Source: Plecoglossus altivelis (taxonomy: Eukaryota; Chordata; Actinopteri; Osmeriformes; Plecoglossidae). From it: DNA of 64,000 nucleotides. A program made the translations under genes and the position numbers. Below the pieces are notes generated by a model. It did not search any database and was not told where the DNA came from. It saw only the letters and a list, made by a program, of their open reading frames with translations. Shown here piece by piece: positions 47,659-61,400 of the stretch; position 1 is the stretch's first letter; each line of letters opens with the position of its first letter. The DNA lies in contig BROE01000023.1 in assembly GCA_036571765.1 (NCBI GenBank), forward strand, positions 4,237,490 through 4,301,489. Reading direction: 5' to 3'.

Positions 47659-50600
47659 TTAACGTGAAGTACGTATCATAATGACCTAGGATCAACATGA
47701 TGAGTCGATGTCCCCCAACTGACGCCCCTCCTAGCCCCTCACCTTCCCATCTTTATCCACTCCAGCAGTCTGTCCTGACGCCACGCGCACCTTGTCTGGA
47801 TGGATGGTCAGACTGCAGAAACACATCACAACAGCACCCTTGTTAGCCTCACACCTGCCCTTGACCACAACACAGACGTTCGTACCCAGGACGTGTGGGC
47901 GGACGAATGCTCGGCCGTGGGCCGTCTCTGCTGCAGGCTCTCACCATCGGACACAGTCGGTGTGCTTGCGGTAGTGGCGCTGGGTGCGGGTGTTGATGTG
48001 GTACAGCACCACCACGCAGGCGATGAAGTACACCGCCTCCCCCGACGGCAGCAAGTACAGGTTGGCCCTGCAGTCTCTGCCTCGGTAGCCGTAGCTAGGA
48101 CCCCGCCTTGTCAAGGTGACATCATCCTTCATGCATCTCATTGGTATATCGGTCTAAGTCAGTCATTAGGCAACAAGCAATTTCACCCACAGCTACTTCC
48201 TCTAATAGGTGATTTATGGAGGCCGAGCACAAGTTGTAATATGCCTGCACTGAAGATGTCGGTTATTCGAGGACACAGAAACTTTGGAATCCGGCTTGCT
48301 TTCATGGCACTGATCCCTTAAGCACTGTCAACTCAACTCAAACGGTCTAATCAATCATTTAAAATAAAAAGGCCTCTCTGTCGCTGAATCACAGCACCAA
48401 TGTTTGTGGCTCTTGGGCGGGGAAGGATACACCCAGTCTAGTTCCAGTTTCTCAGCGGGAGGTTCCATTTTCAGATCTTCGTAGTTCTGTATGTTGGAGG
48501 GGATGTACATGGTGATTGGTCGACCTCGGATGAACATCTTGATCGATTGGCCTGTCGGCAATAAGAATCGGAGATGAAACAAAACTGAATCATGGATTCA
48601 TATCCCTTTTCTGAGTCATAGATGTAATATACAATATGTGTAATAAGCATCGCACTTTACTTCATTTAAACCTACAGAAGGAATGACATATTTTATACCT
48701 TGGCTATAGGTTCCTCTTCTGGATCCTGGCGAACCTGAGAGAGGTAAACAAAAACAGAGATGTGACAGAGAAAGACCAACCCCTCCAAAAAAAACAGAGA
48801 GAGAAGAAAAAGAGCCGAGCAGCAGGAGAGACAAGAACAAATAAACACCAGGATCCTACGAGCTCTAAATCACAGCTGATTCCGTTGTAGCGGATCCAAG
48901 ACTGACATAATGGATCTCCGGGGATCCATTCGGAGCGCTCGGGGTCAGATCTATGAGCGCAGCTCTGGGTGGCGATCCAGCTTAGACCCGTCCTCTAGAA
49001 CACTGCAGTATCACGTACATGTGTGTGTATGCGTGTGTGAGAGCAACTATCCGCTGGTGTGCAAACCTGGGGTGCGTCGAGGTGTCATTAGAAGTCGGCA
49101 CCGCAGCGAAAGCATCGTAAAAGACTGGGTCTACGTCTCAATTTACTGAGTAGTTCATACTCAGTATAGTTCAGTGTAGCTCACATTATCTGCCTACAGC
49201 AAAGCAGTTTACAATAGCGTTCTAAAGGGAGAAGTAATGGATGGCTATAAAAAAAAACTAACTAACTGAAAGTCATCTTACAGTAAAGGTCTCGTTCAAT
49301 CTTAACAGAGCCTTCGAGATGGACAGGGATGAAAAACTATGAGCTAACTCTTGCTCAACTTGGTTTGGCCCAGAGAAAGGCAGAGTGTGAATGAGAGACA
49401 TGAATGAGTGAGAGAGAAAGAGCGATTGAAACTGGCATCAAATGAAAAGAGCAGGAGTGAGATAGAGAGAAGTTAAGCCGTCCTTTCAAGGAAGACTCTG
49501 CATCCATCATCCAGTTAGGGGAGTTGGAGTGGCTAACCACAATGGATGTGTGTTTCCACCGAGGGAGGAGCCGAGCTTAGGGAGACCTTCACGCTAACAG
49601 AACCGCCTGTGTGAGTCCAACCAGGACAGCTGCACTCGGATAAAAATGACAGGAAAAAAAAAAAACCTTCCTGGAGATCCCTCAGAATGTCCCCGAGGAT
49701 CGAAATAACGCAGAGGGTTTGAATAACCGCGCGACGCTTCTGGTGTCCTTCTGCTCGAAACGGTGCTATTGCTCGACCTTACAACAGGACGGTAGCGCAC
49801 GTGTAGCATTTGTAGCTACTTCGTCATGAGTGTCCTTGTCTACAGAGCATCTGGTCAACCCTCAAGCTCATTGTTCACATTTCAAGACCATTAAGCTGCT
49901 CTGATAGGCGAACCAAACTGATTTTACGCCAATTGAATCCCCATTAAGGAGGACTGGTCTAAAGAATACAGACAATCATAGAGAGGGCGTCCTCCATCAG
50001 CACTGAGCTTGGAGAGGGACTCCCATAAAAACTAACCGCACACAAAAAGCCAGTGGCTGTAAAAGCAGCAGTAAACCGCAAGGGAAGGTTTTACGCTGCG
50101 TACTGTCGTATGAGTTCTGTATGCGATCCAGTAGTCCGAGAGTTTGTAACGGTTCCTGCATGTGGCTTTGAAGTCATACAAGCTTTGCTGGAATGGGCAT
50201 CGGCCTTCTTGTTGGATGGGGAGGGAGAGAGGAAAAGGGGGAGGAGAGGGAGGGGGAAGAGAGATGGAGAGAATGGGAGAAAGGGGGAGGAATAGAGATA
50301 GGAAAGGGGAGAAGGAGAGATTTGCAGGGAGAGAGGGAGAGAGGAGAGGATATAGGGGACGAAATAGTCAGAGAGAGAGAGAGGAAGAGGGAGAGAGTTA
50401 GAAAGAGGGAGAGAGAGCGCTTCACTACCTGCAGTGGAGACGGGGTCTTTGGCCCGGCTGTGAAAAGAACACCAGCAGATCTGTTATGCAGGCAGAGGGA
50501 CATCACAGAGATCCCAAGACTTTTCACGGGAATGGAATTTTATTATGTGCAGATAAAGGGCCCTTCTGTTCCAACGAGTGAGTGTTTAGCGAAGTATGTG

Positions 50601-52423
50601 ATGTTTTCTCAGATTTAAGTTTCCAATGGAAAGTGGCAGTGAGTGATATCTGGCAGGGGAAGGCCCGTCTCACCTCTCCAGACTGGGGGAGCGGGCGAGG
50701 AGGTTGGACGAGGACGCGGCCTTCTTGTCAAGCCGTTTTTTGGTCTTCTCCTGGGTCTCCTTGGCCAGTTTTTCACTGTTCCTCCGGACCCTGCACGAGG
50801 AACACTGGCTTGAACATCTGTCTGCAGATCGGTTACATTCACATGCATGCAAAAAAAGAAAGAAAAATGGCACACACACACCACCGCATGCAACCCTGGG
50901 ACATACAAACGCATGCGTAGAAGAAGAAAGAGACATTCCAGATGCACAAACCGGCACGCACACAGACGCTGATTGGTTACAAACATTTGTCTACGGATCG
51001 TTACTGTTCCAGAACAAGTCCTTCCTGCAACGCCCACCCAGTTTCCTGAATTTGATGAGTAACTCTGAGCCAGCTCTGATCTAAGGTGACTTCCTTACCA
51101 GGATGCTCATGTCTGGCTTCTAAAGGGAGGCTGACCTAGAAAGTTCAACCTAACCCCCCCCCCCTACTTTGCTACAATGAGAACCAAAAGATAACAGGGA
51201 GGGTTAGAGTTCATCTTCAAGAGGGGAATTCCAGTTATGAATGTCGTTTCTATGGTTTTTGCAGTTAGTACCACGGCTTTCCATGGAGTGGCATGATAGA
51301 GTCAAATTCCTCATGAACTGAAGCAGATGCTATAAATCAACAAACGCTATCTCACAAAATACAACAAGAAAGAACACACATACACGAGAGAAATATTGAA
51401 ATCATTTTGTTGAAAGAATAAGATGAATGATTTTACATTTCACGCAGCAAAGCCCAGCCTGAGAAACCACTCTGTGTGCTTGCACTGTTTATCTCTTCCT
51501 ACTAGACAACCACAGTACAAGCCAAGCTATGTGATTGGACCAGAGTTTGCGGGTCAGGTGATATTTGTATTTAGAGTTTGATGCGTAATTCAATCTGTGA
51601 TTTAATTTCGGCTTCACCCGTTCACACCCACGAGCCTCAGCTCAAGTGGTTTCTATCAAAGAGAGACTGTTAGGAAGACACAAACAAGAGCAGAGCTGTC
51701 CGTTTGGCTTCTCAGGAAGGCAAAGACCAGCAGAAACCCCAACCCTCCATCAACGCAGACCCTGAGGGTCTTCGGTTCAGACCCTGAGGGTCTTCGGTTC
51801 AGACCCTGAAGGTCTTTGGTTCAGACCCTGAGGGTCTTTGGTTCAGACCCTGAGGGTCTTTGGTTCAGACCCTGAGGGTCTTCGGTTCAGACCCTGAGGG
51901 TCTTCGGTTCAGACCCTGAGGGTCTTCGGTTCAGACCCTGAAGGTCTTCGGTTCAGACCCTGAGGGTCTTCGGTTCAGACCCTGAGGGTCTGATCTGGCT
52001 AAAGCAAACCACTGATGTAGTCTGATAAATAGGTTACATCAGAGTATTTGATCCATGAGTTAACACAGACTGTTACTTTGTTAGTGACTTAACCTTTGCC
52101 TCTGTCAAACCCAGCTGTGGAATCCCTGACAACAAACAGACTCAGCAGAGCTAGTAATATCATGTCTGAAGACGAACATTAAACTTGTGACCTGGCACCA
52201 AAGATCTTTTTGCTGGATATTCCCTTTGTGTAGGCTTGCTCGGCCAGTTGGAAACTATTGTACATGTAAATGGCACGACAAAAAAAAGTTGACATGGCAA
52301 GTTACAGCCCGCGCCCCCTTCCCGATTATCCCTGCGTTCAGCACCGCTGAAATACCCAGAGGAGCTCCTCAACGCAACAGGCATCATACTTTCCAGTCTG
52401 ATCCTCTCTCTCTCTGTCTTTCT

Positions 52424-52467
<44 letters not shown>

Positions 52468-55400
52468 TGAATGTGTCACTCAAGTGTTGTTCAGCATTAT
52501 GTGACACTGGCCTCTATGTTCCAGACCCCACGTATTTAGCCCCTGTTAGGTCCGTGGAAAAATCCAAGATCCAAACCCACCACCCCCCAAGTAGGTTTCC
52601 GTAACACAACATAATTATAAACCTGGCAACCTCCCCCCCCCTGGAAAGACGCAAGAGCGCAATGAGAGCATGATTTTGCAGTTTGTACAAGAGTACCAGA
52701 AACGACAGCGTGCTTATTTCCCCCAAGAGTCATGCAATCAGGATGGAGACAGGGTGAGGATCAGGAGACAGACGGAGAGAGGGAGGGAGGGAGGGAGAAC
52801 GCACAGAGGTTTCTTCTCCCCCTCCAGGATGGTGGACAAGGGTCCAGCTCTGGGGATGGGGCTCTGGTCCTTCGGGGGAGCCGGGGAGCCCGAGGAGGGC
52901 GTCTGGGGGGCTGAGCCCTGCTCCTCTGGTCCGTTGGCCTCCTGGAGATCTTCTCGCTGAAGGCCCCTGATGGTGGCTGGATTGATAGGCTCCTCCACCA
53001 TGGAAGATGCCCAGCTCGGGTCCTTCTCTCGCTCTCTTCCAGCTTCCTCCTCTCCTTCCTCATCCTCCTCTTCCAAACCCTGGATTCGGTGAAGCTTGGC
53101 CCGGGCCCCCTCCACCACTGACCCCCCCCCAGGGAGAGCATCCTCCAGAGAGAGACTCTGGGTGGCTCTGGTGACAGCCAGTGGCACCCTGTCCTGCCCT
53201 GGGTCCTGCCCCAGAACAGGAGGGTCTGTCTGGGTAGACCTATCCACAGTAGGGGGTCTGGGTCTTGGGACTGGGGATTCGGAATCACCAATGTGGCCAT
53301 TCTCACCATGACTGTTAGTCACTTGGCTAAAGAAACATGTGCAGGTGTTGATAGATAAGGAAGTGAGGGGAGAAAGTCAATCAAAACAATACATTATTAA
53401 AATAAAAACAACAATTTCCTGATATGAACGAAAAACTACATTTCCTTAGGACCTCATCTTGAATAAACAATGCTTTATTGACATAGACGAGCAGCCTTGT
53501 ACCTGGTGTTTAGGTGTCGAGGTTCATCTGGGGCTGAGCTGGACGACTGTTTACGACCACGGGAGCATCCTTCAGAACAAACCTGGTTTAGGACGCGGGC
53601 CGCAGCTGGGTTCACTGGAGTCACACAGACACGCAAACATTATTCCACCCTGTGTCGCTCTATGCTAAGTCAGTGCAGAAACCTTGAAGGATGCAGTCCA
53701 GGAGCCCCACCTGCGATCAGCTGCTGTTGCAGCAGGGGGATCATCTGGTCATGGACACGAAGCCTACGTAGCGCATCAGCCAGTGACGACTTGAGCAGTG
53801 TGATCTCATCTTCCTGCGCCTGCAGGCGGCCCTCCATCATGGACACCCGGTCGGGGAACTCGGCGCTGCTGTCAGCCGACACATCATCTGAACACACCGG
53901 GACGACCAATCAGGAGTTAGGGAGGGAGTCGGACTAGATGCCAATACGACATTGGGCAAGACTCATAAGCAGTAAGGGTAAGAACAACCTTTCCAGAAGT
54001 GGATGTTTGTTTGCTGTTGACCAAAACAGTCTTCTATTCAAGAAAGGCCACTTTAAAATCCCTAAATACCAAGGTAATGGGATCCCTACATGCCACAAGA
54101 ATGTAGTGAAAGAGAGAGAACTCTGTATATAGAGAGAAGGGCCTCTGGCAACCTACTGATTGTAAACCCAATCTTAATGCTAGCATCCATCACTGACTCC
54201 AACTTCAAAAAAAACAAGAGGAGAGGTCCCGAGTCTTGTTTATTTACTGAACATTACTGGCGTTTCATGTGTTGCACCGACGGAAGCTGGCTTGTTTTTC
54301 CACCACAAAAAGCCGGCGGGAGATATCAGGATGGCCATTAGCGGAGAGGATTTTGGAACATGTGTTCCTGCTTTTCTCCCACCTTTTCTGTTCATTCGGC
54401 CTCGCAAAAGGGGAAGACTGGAATGTTTATTATCACATGGTGTTTAGCTGCTGGATTTCAGAACAGCTAACTTAGCACCGAGTCATACAGATGTTTCCAT
54501 GGAGCGAGGAGTCCTGTGTCCAGGTTCTCGTATCAACCGCAGGAACGAGTCTGGCTGATAACCTTACCCTCGCTGTCCTCAGTGTGCGTGGGGGAGTTAC
54601 AATCCACCTACCACCAGACAGTGAGCAACCTTCAAGGCTAACACTTTCTGCTTTAGTTGGCCACGCAGTCTTATAGAGAGACTGTGGCTGGCTTGGTGAA
54701 TTCCCATGCAGCCTATATAACTTCATAGAAGACTTCCCCTCTAAGTCCTGGGCACGAGGTACTATGGTAACAATCCAGCATATCCTCAGTAGAAAAAAAT
54801 AAAAAGTCATTCTGGACCCAAGCGACTGTAAACTCTTCTCATCAAAAATCAGCGCAAATCTACAGATGACATCAAGTCAAAACAGAGAAAAAAAACAACA
54901 GCTCATCCAAATACAGAAGACAGGCCAAAGACATGACGAAACTTTTAACTGGCCCTGTGCCTACAGCAATGCTATTATTCGATTCTACAGAAAGGGTACG
55001 TCTTCGGACTAAAGGAACGCATTGTAAAGTACAGCTACAACTATGAGTCACTATAAAACATGAAAACAAGCCTGAACAGCTCTGGGCTGACTGGCCGGAG
55101 GCAGTCTCACCTTTCATATCTGGCACAGGGAGAACAGAATGACGCAATGCAAACTACCAGGTGTAACATGCTTAGTGAGAAGGGGAAGCTACATGTAGCA
55201 GCTTAACGCTGTCACTTTCTCTACCTAGCCATGTTCCCCCCTACTTCCTGTTTCCACGACTCCTCCACGTGATTCAGTCCTAGTTGTTTTCCCCTTATCT
55301 GACTTCTCATCTCTCGTCCTTGTTTCATGCCTTGGAGTGTCTCCTTGTCTGATGTCATCCCCTCCCTTTTCCTGTCCTGCATTGGCCCCTTCAGTATTGT

Positions 55401-58400
55401 GCTACATTCGCGATATTATTCTTTTTTTTGAGTGTTACTTTATGATCCCACACTTGTGGCTGTGAGCTTCTCTCTTTCTGAGGATGGCTGTGTGAGAGGC
55501 ACCAGTCAGATTATCAGACCGCATTACTCTGATCCTTACAGAGTCTTTGAGCACGCTTGTCACCCTGTCAGAATGGGGAGGAGAGGGGAAGGAGGAGGAG
55601 GAGGGAGAAGTGGGGAGGATCAGGGAAGAGGAAGGGGTGGGGAGAAGCACACTACTTCTTAACGGCCTTCTGGTGTGTGGGAGAGGCATTCTTCAAGCTC
55701 TTTTGTGCCTGGCCTGCTCACTAGCAAAACAATACTTGAAATGATTGAGCAAGAACGGTGGGCAAGAAAAACGTGCAAAACAGCAAGAAGCAAGTCAGTT
55801 GAGTTTAACGACTTGCCTTTAACACATTAACATTTCCCTAACCGCTTCAAGGCGATTCACTGTTTCCCTGTTCTGTTTTCAAGGAAAGAGCTTCCAGTGC
55901 TGCAAATATGAAGCTTTGTCTAATACCCCTACACACACACACACACTCTCTTGTGTGCGCATGCAGACAGAAACACACACACACACACCCCCTTTGGACC
56001 AGAACCATGACTCCATCCACAATGGGGTCTTTCAGGCCTGTCTAAGTCTGATGTCTGCAAAGCTACTCACTGGACAACTCTCTCTCTCGCACACATTCAC
56101 ACACACTTAAACAGACACGCAACAACACCTATGGGATAATACTGAAAGCTATGTGCATGACATACTTTATCAAGGGACAAGAAAGCAAAAACACAGAATC
56201 TGGCTGAACTTGAAATCGTTTGTCAGGTCACTCAGTCAATATTAAAACGTGATGTAAGCTACAGGAGTCTAGCTGGATGGATGGCTAAGGTACAATCCGG
56301 TACGCCATTTTGGGTCATCAGTTCCCACACACGTAGCCTTGCGTAGCTGAACTATGAGCCGTGTTTCAACTGAAGTAGCCTGACCTGGAGGGGGAAGACA
56401 CATGAAGACAGCAGAGATATCTCTTATCACCAACATGATACCCTGACTGTAGCTTTTGGCAGAGGAATTTTTTAGTTTTCATGCTACACTCTAGCAGCCT
56501 GTCAGACAGTGCAAATATGCTATAGAGATAACAGGCCTGAGGCAGAGGGGATGTGGAGGACTGCTGTTTACTAAATGAGATGGCATGTGATGGATGAAAC
56601 TCAGCTGTGTTGAAAGGCAATGCATTTCTGATCCACTGGGTTTACAGTGAAATCTTCAGTTGGCATCCCAGCTTTTCATCCAAACTCTGCTGACTGGATA
56701 AACTTTGCATGAAGCATGCGGTTCAAACCCTGTGGTTGAAATCTGAATTATAGAGAAATGTAAACTGGGTGGGCTAGAGATGAAGCGTGGACAATGGGAT
56801 GATGCTCTGGAGCGCCGGAAAATTTGTTTAAACCAGTGCCTGATTTAGACACATCGTAAACTAATTTCCTTCCTTTTTCTCTGCCTTTCTCGCACAAGCA
56901 CACGTGTATGCACAGACACACTAACCCAAAGTGTAAGTAGCTCACATACACAAATACACAGACACGCACACACACACTCAGGGTGTATTAGGGACGACTT
57001 GCTTCCTTGCTTGGGCAGTTGGGGTACAGTATTCCCTTCTACACACACACAGACGCATGCACACCTCTGCAGCACAGACACAAGCACACCTCTGCAGCAC
57101 AGACACAAGCACACCTCTGCAGCACAGACCAATGCACAACTCTGCAGCACAGACACAGCTCTGCAACACAAACACGTTGCACTTCTGCAGCACAGACATG
57201 TGCACACCTCTGTAGCACAGACACATGCACAACTTAGCAGCACAGACACAAACACACTTCTGTAGCACAGACACGTGCGGAGCTCTGCAGCACAGACACG
57301 TGCACAGCTCTGCAGCACATGAGCAAGCTCCTTTGGCTATGACACTCCTCCAGTTCCTGCATTTCACCAGGAAAAGGGATTTAGCTTTGTACACAAATGA
57401 CTCAACCTGCAGTGAACCAACATTGAATGACAGCATATGTATAAGGCAAAAAACCCAGTTCATTTCAGTCTGTGTTCAGCTGTATGTGTAGGAATCAAGG
57501 ATGGCAAGCTACGTTCTCAAAGTAAATGGAAATAAGTAACAAACTGACTACAAATCTGTTACAGATCTAATAAAGAGAAAAGGTATGAGCAACATGTGTC
57601 AACTCTGACCCAATCAAACTGGCCACAAAGCAACACGGTCATGGAGAGTTTTAGCATGGTGTTGTCAGTATCTCTCCCATTTCAACGGTAGCTAATGCTG
57701 CCATTAAAACTGCTACCGCTTATAAAACATGGAATAAAGACCTCAATTTCAATGTTTGTATCTATAAAACCAGCAGGCTAAGTAGTGGGAGACATTAAAT
57801 GGCAAAAGGAATCTGGCATATTTCATGGTACAAGCGGGTGTGGTAGGTCCATTGTGGTTCCAATGACCTGAACATAAACAATTGGGTGAGAAATGTAGCC
57901 AGATTTTTAAAAACATGCTACTTCTAGGCTCGTCGTATCCGCAAAAAGAATGCTAGCAATATAATTTCAGGAAGATCAAGGTTGCTCTACTGCCACATCT
58001 ACAGAATCCTAGGATATTTAGACTAAGCCAACTTGCAGTCCTGAACACATGAGGAAATAATTAGGGCCTTGTGTTGTGTGCCAGTTCTGGAGGCTTGTGT
58101 ATGTCCACATGTGAAGCTACAGATGCAGGAAGGATGTCCAGGAAGTCCAAAGAAACGAGGGAACATGTTTCCTCTCCTTAGGCCAATAAGAAGGCACTTA
58201 AAATAATTTGCTCGTGTTGTCATGAAGGTGGGAAAACAAGCACACAACACACAGTCATAACACGCATCACAGAACAAACGTGTGCATGCACGTACGCACG
58301 CAGACTGTCCGTGAGTGTGTGTCTCTCTCACACACACCCACAGTTCCAGTACGACATGGCCTTTGTTTCTTCGAACGTAACCCTTCACGTTGAGAAGCCA

Positions 58401-61400
58401 GGGTTCAAAGCTGCGTCAGAGTCGTTTGGCAGTGGAGGAAACAGACGAAGAGAGCAAAGATTCACAACATTCGCAGCAGCTGGGATAGGAGGCCATGCCA
58501 ACAACCCCCCCCCCCCTTTCCTCGTGTCTTTCTCTTTCACATGATTAAATCTGAATCAGTCCACACTCCCTGCTGCGTGCAAAGACATATTAAGTGACAA
58601 ACTCACCGTTGTAAATGACTACACAACGTTTCTACCGCATGTCTGCGAAACTTCTTCTGAGAACTCAAACCTCGTCGAGAGAAATTGATCGTTTCAAACA
58701 AGGAAGTTGAATGAACGTTTAACAACATTGGAAGCCCTATCTCCGAGGCAAATCCCACCCGGATAACATCTTATCGAACAAGATCGGTCGAAAGATTAGC
58801 AGTCGCACCGGTGAGGTTGGAAACGATATAACAATCTAACTGGGCACTGATCCTGCCAGGGAGAGAGCAGGCATTCAGTCTAACTGTGTGGCAGGGTCAT
58901 CTGAGGTCCTGCGGGTGGTTGCACGATCAGGCCACAGCCGGGAGACACTTGTACAGACCACGCAGCTTGTTTGTCCAGCTGGCAAATGCACAAGCTACCG
59001 TTCCTGTCTAGTTCGGAGGACATTTCAATCTATTCGTTTTGCATGACTACGATCACATTGAACCTAGCATCCTTCTGAGTGGCCTCAGTTCATAATCTCA
59101 TTGCTTTATCAAGGCCGAAACCGGACTGATAGTATTGAGCGCAAAAGATCTTTGGTCTTTCGATAGATGGTATTTTACAGTATAATCATTTAACACTAAT
59201 GCAGATACTGTGGGTCTCATGATTTAAACATGATAGTATCTCAAATAGAGAAGTTGTGGTTATTTCCAAAAACAGACTTGAACAGTCAGCACCAACAGCT
59301 GCCATAGAGCCACCCTATCCAGAGTCCGCCCCCTCCTCTGACAGACCCTCTCTTGTCTAAAGAACATCAACCCCCACAGAAGCCATTGCTCATCTGTCAT
59401 CGTCGGTTCCCTGTTCCAGCACGATCACAAGCAACGACATCACATCCTGCAGTGTCGCGTACGCCTCTGTCGCGGTTAGGACGCTGGTGTCATCCTAAAA
59501 CAGACAGGAGAGAAACAGGTTCTCCCTCCCCCACACCACAGCACCATGCATACTGCTATTGTCTGACTGCTTTGTGAAGGCGTATTGAATTTCACAGAGC
59601 TTAATCTCCGCAGTCAATTTGACAGATTTAAGTTCATGTTCAGTTGCCATTAGAGTCACAGTCACCCTGATGACAGGCTCCACTTCTAGGAAGTCGTCAT
59701 TGAAGACTCATGAACCGGTTCAAGCACTTCTGTTGAAACGCCATCAACGTTTTTTTTTACATCTCACGCTGAACAGACAAAGGTAGTACGTTGACAGACA
59801 CGGTAGGTGGGATAAACACGCAACCTAAGGGACAACCACTTCTGAATAACCTTATCCAACATCTGGGAGATTGGGAGGCGGTTCTGAGGAGGTCACTGCT
59901 GTGCTGTGGAGATGATGGTTTTGTCTGACAAGATCAGAGGAGAGTTAGGCAAGACCACGCTTGCTCCGGATAAGCATATGAAAGCCATGAGCTATGGGAC
60001 TACTTGTTCTGACATCAATCTCTGTGTCTTCTTGCTGCACAGCGTCAAGCAACGGAAGGAGGAAAAGATGACCTTGTAATAATTCATATCCCCCCTGCAG
60101 TCTGTGCTGTTTAATACATTTGACAAGTTCCACAAAGGGATTGAAATACCACGCCAATTGTTCTCAGCAGAACACGATCAGAATAACAGACCGGCACCAT
60201 TTTTACATCAAGCTAGGCACAAAAGTTCAATTACTTGCTAAAATACACGCACTAAACACATCCGTCCAAATGTAACAAACTATGTGATAACAGATGTCCT
60301 CTCAGACAACACTGCGGTGACAGGAAAGCATATTAGTGACAAGGAGCTGTTGAAGGAGATGGATGCTGGTGATTTGAGAGAGGAGAGGGTGGGGGGGAGA
60401 GAGAAAGAAAGAGAAAAAGAAAGATAGAAAGAGAAAGAGAAAGAGAGACAGGAGAATGAAGGATCTATTGAAATGTTGCAATTATGAGCACCTTTCTGAC
60501 TGACTGCTGTGCGGTGTCCAAACAATAAGGATAACATTCAGTTGGGTTGCCTGGTCTAGAGGCAGTTCGTAGGAACTGGAACCTTTTCTTAGGTTTAGCA
60601 GGGGTTGAATTGAACCAAACTCCAATCTGTACATAAGAATATGCGGGCCACTTCGTATAATGCAGCTCTTTTAAGAATGAGACGGCACCGAAAGCACACC
60701 ACCCTGAGTCCTCACCATGTCCAAAGTTACCAGGGTTACCACATAGCACTTTGACCCAGAGTCCACCAAATCAAGTCATATTGAAGGAAAGGGGCATTAT
60801 TTCAGATTCTGAATAATACTCTACAAAAAATGACGACATCACGCAAAACATACATCACTAAAGAAGAACGCGGACCAAGTTAGTTCAGAGAGGGTCTTGT
60901 CTGCAGATGCTACTGCTCCTCTCTGCGAGGTATTTACAGTTCCCCTGCTCCCTGGCGTTTAACAAGACGCTAAACACAACATCAGCACATGAGACAGGAC
61001 AACTTGGCCCTGCGGCAGTGTAACAAATGCACCATTGTGCTACAGCATTATAGACCCCATTAAAGTTTTCATTGAAGCAGCATTGGTAATCGGTTCGCTG
61101 TGCAAAATGGAGGGGGCATAGTTTAAATGTAACAGCCACAGTGATTTACGTGCTACCTGATAATGTGAAGAAATCTATCGATCTTCAAAACAATCCTAAT
61201 ATACGGATTGAATGCAGAGTAAAATTATATTTTTAAACGTGTACCAATTTAAAAAGCTATATTTCAACATATTAATACGGTTTAAAGAAACACATAATTT
61301 GACAATGTTCAACTTGTACTTCATGGTGGTCCAACTGCAGCAGTTGAGCTCTGACAGCCCTAGAAATGCATTCTTATTACAGGACTCTCTGACAGGCAAA

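Noticed and set aside
51756..51990. CRISPR-like array of short repeats
   Set aside because: Units are contiguous 22-bp tandem repeats without unique spacers, inside an intron of a vertebrate gene.
56845..57463. Cys-rich repetitive open frames in eml3 intron 1
   Set aside because: Produced entirely by the 25-bp minisatellite; not a toxin, keratin-like or metallothionein gene.
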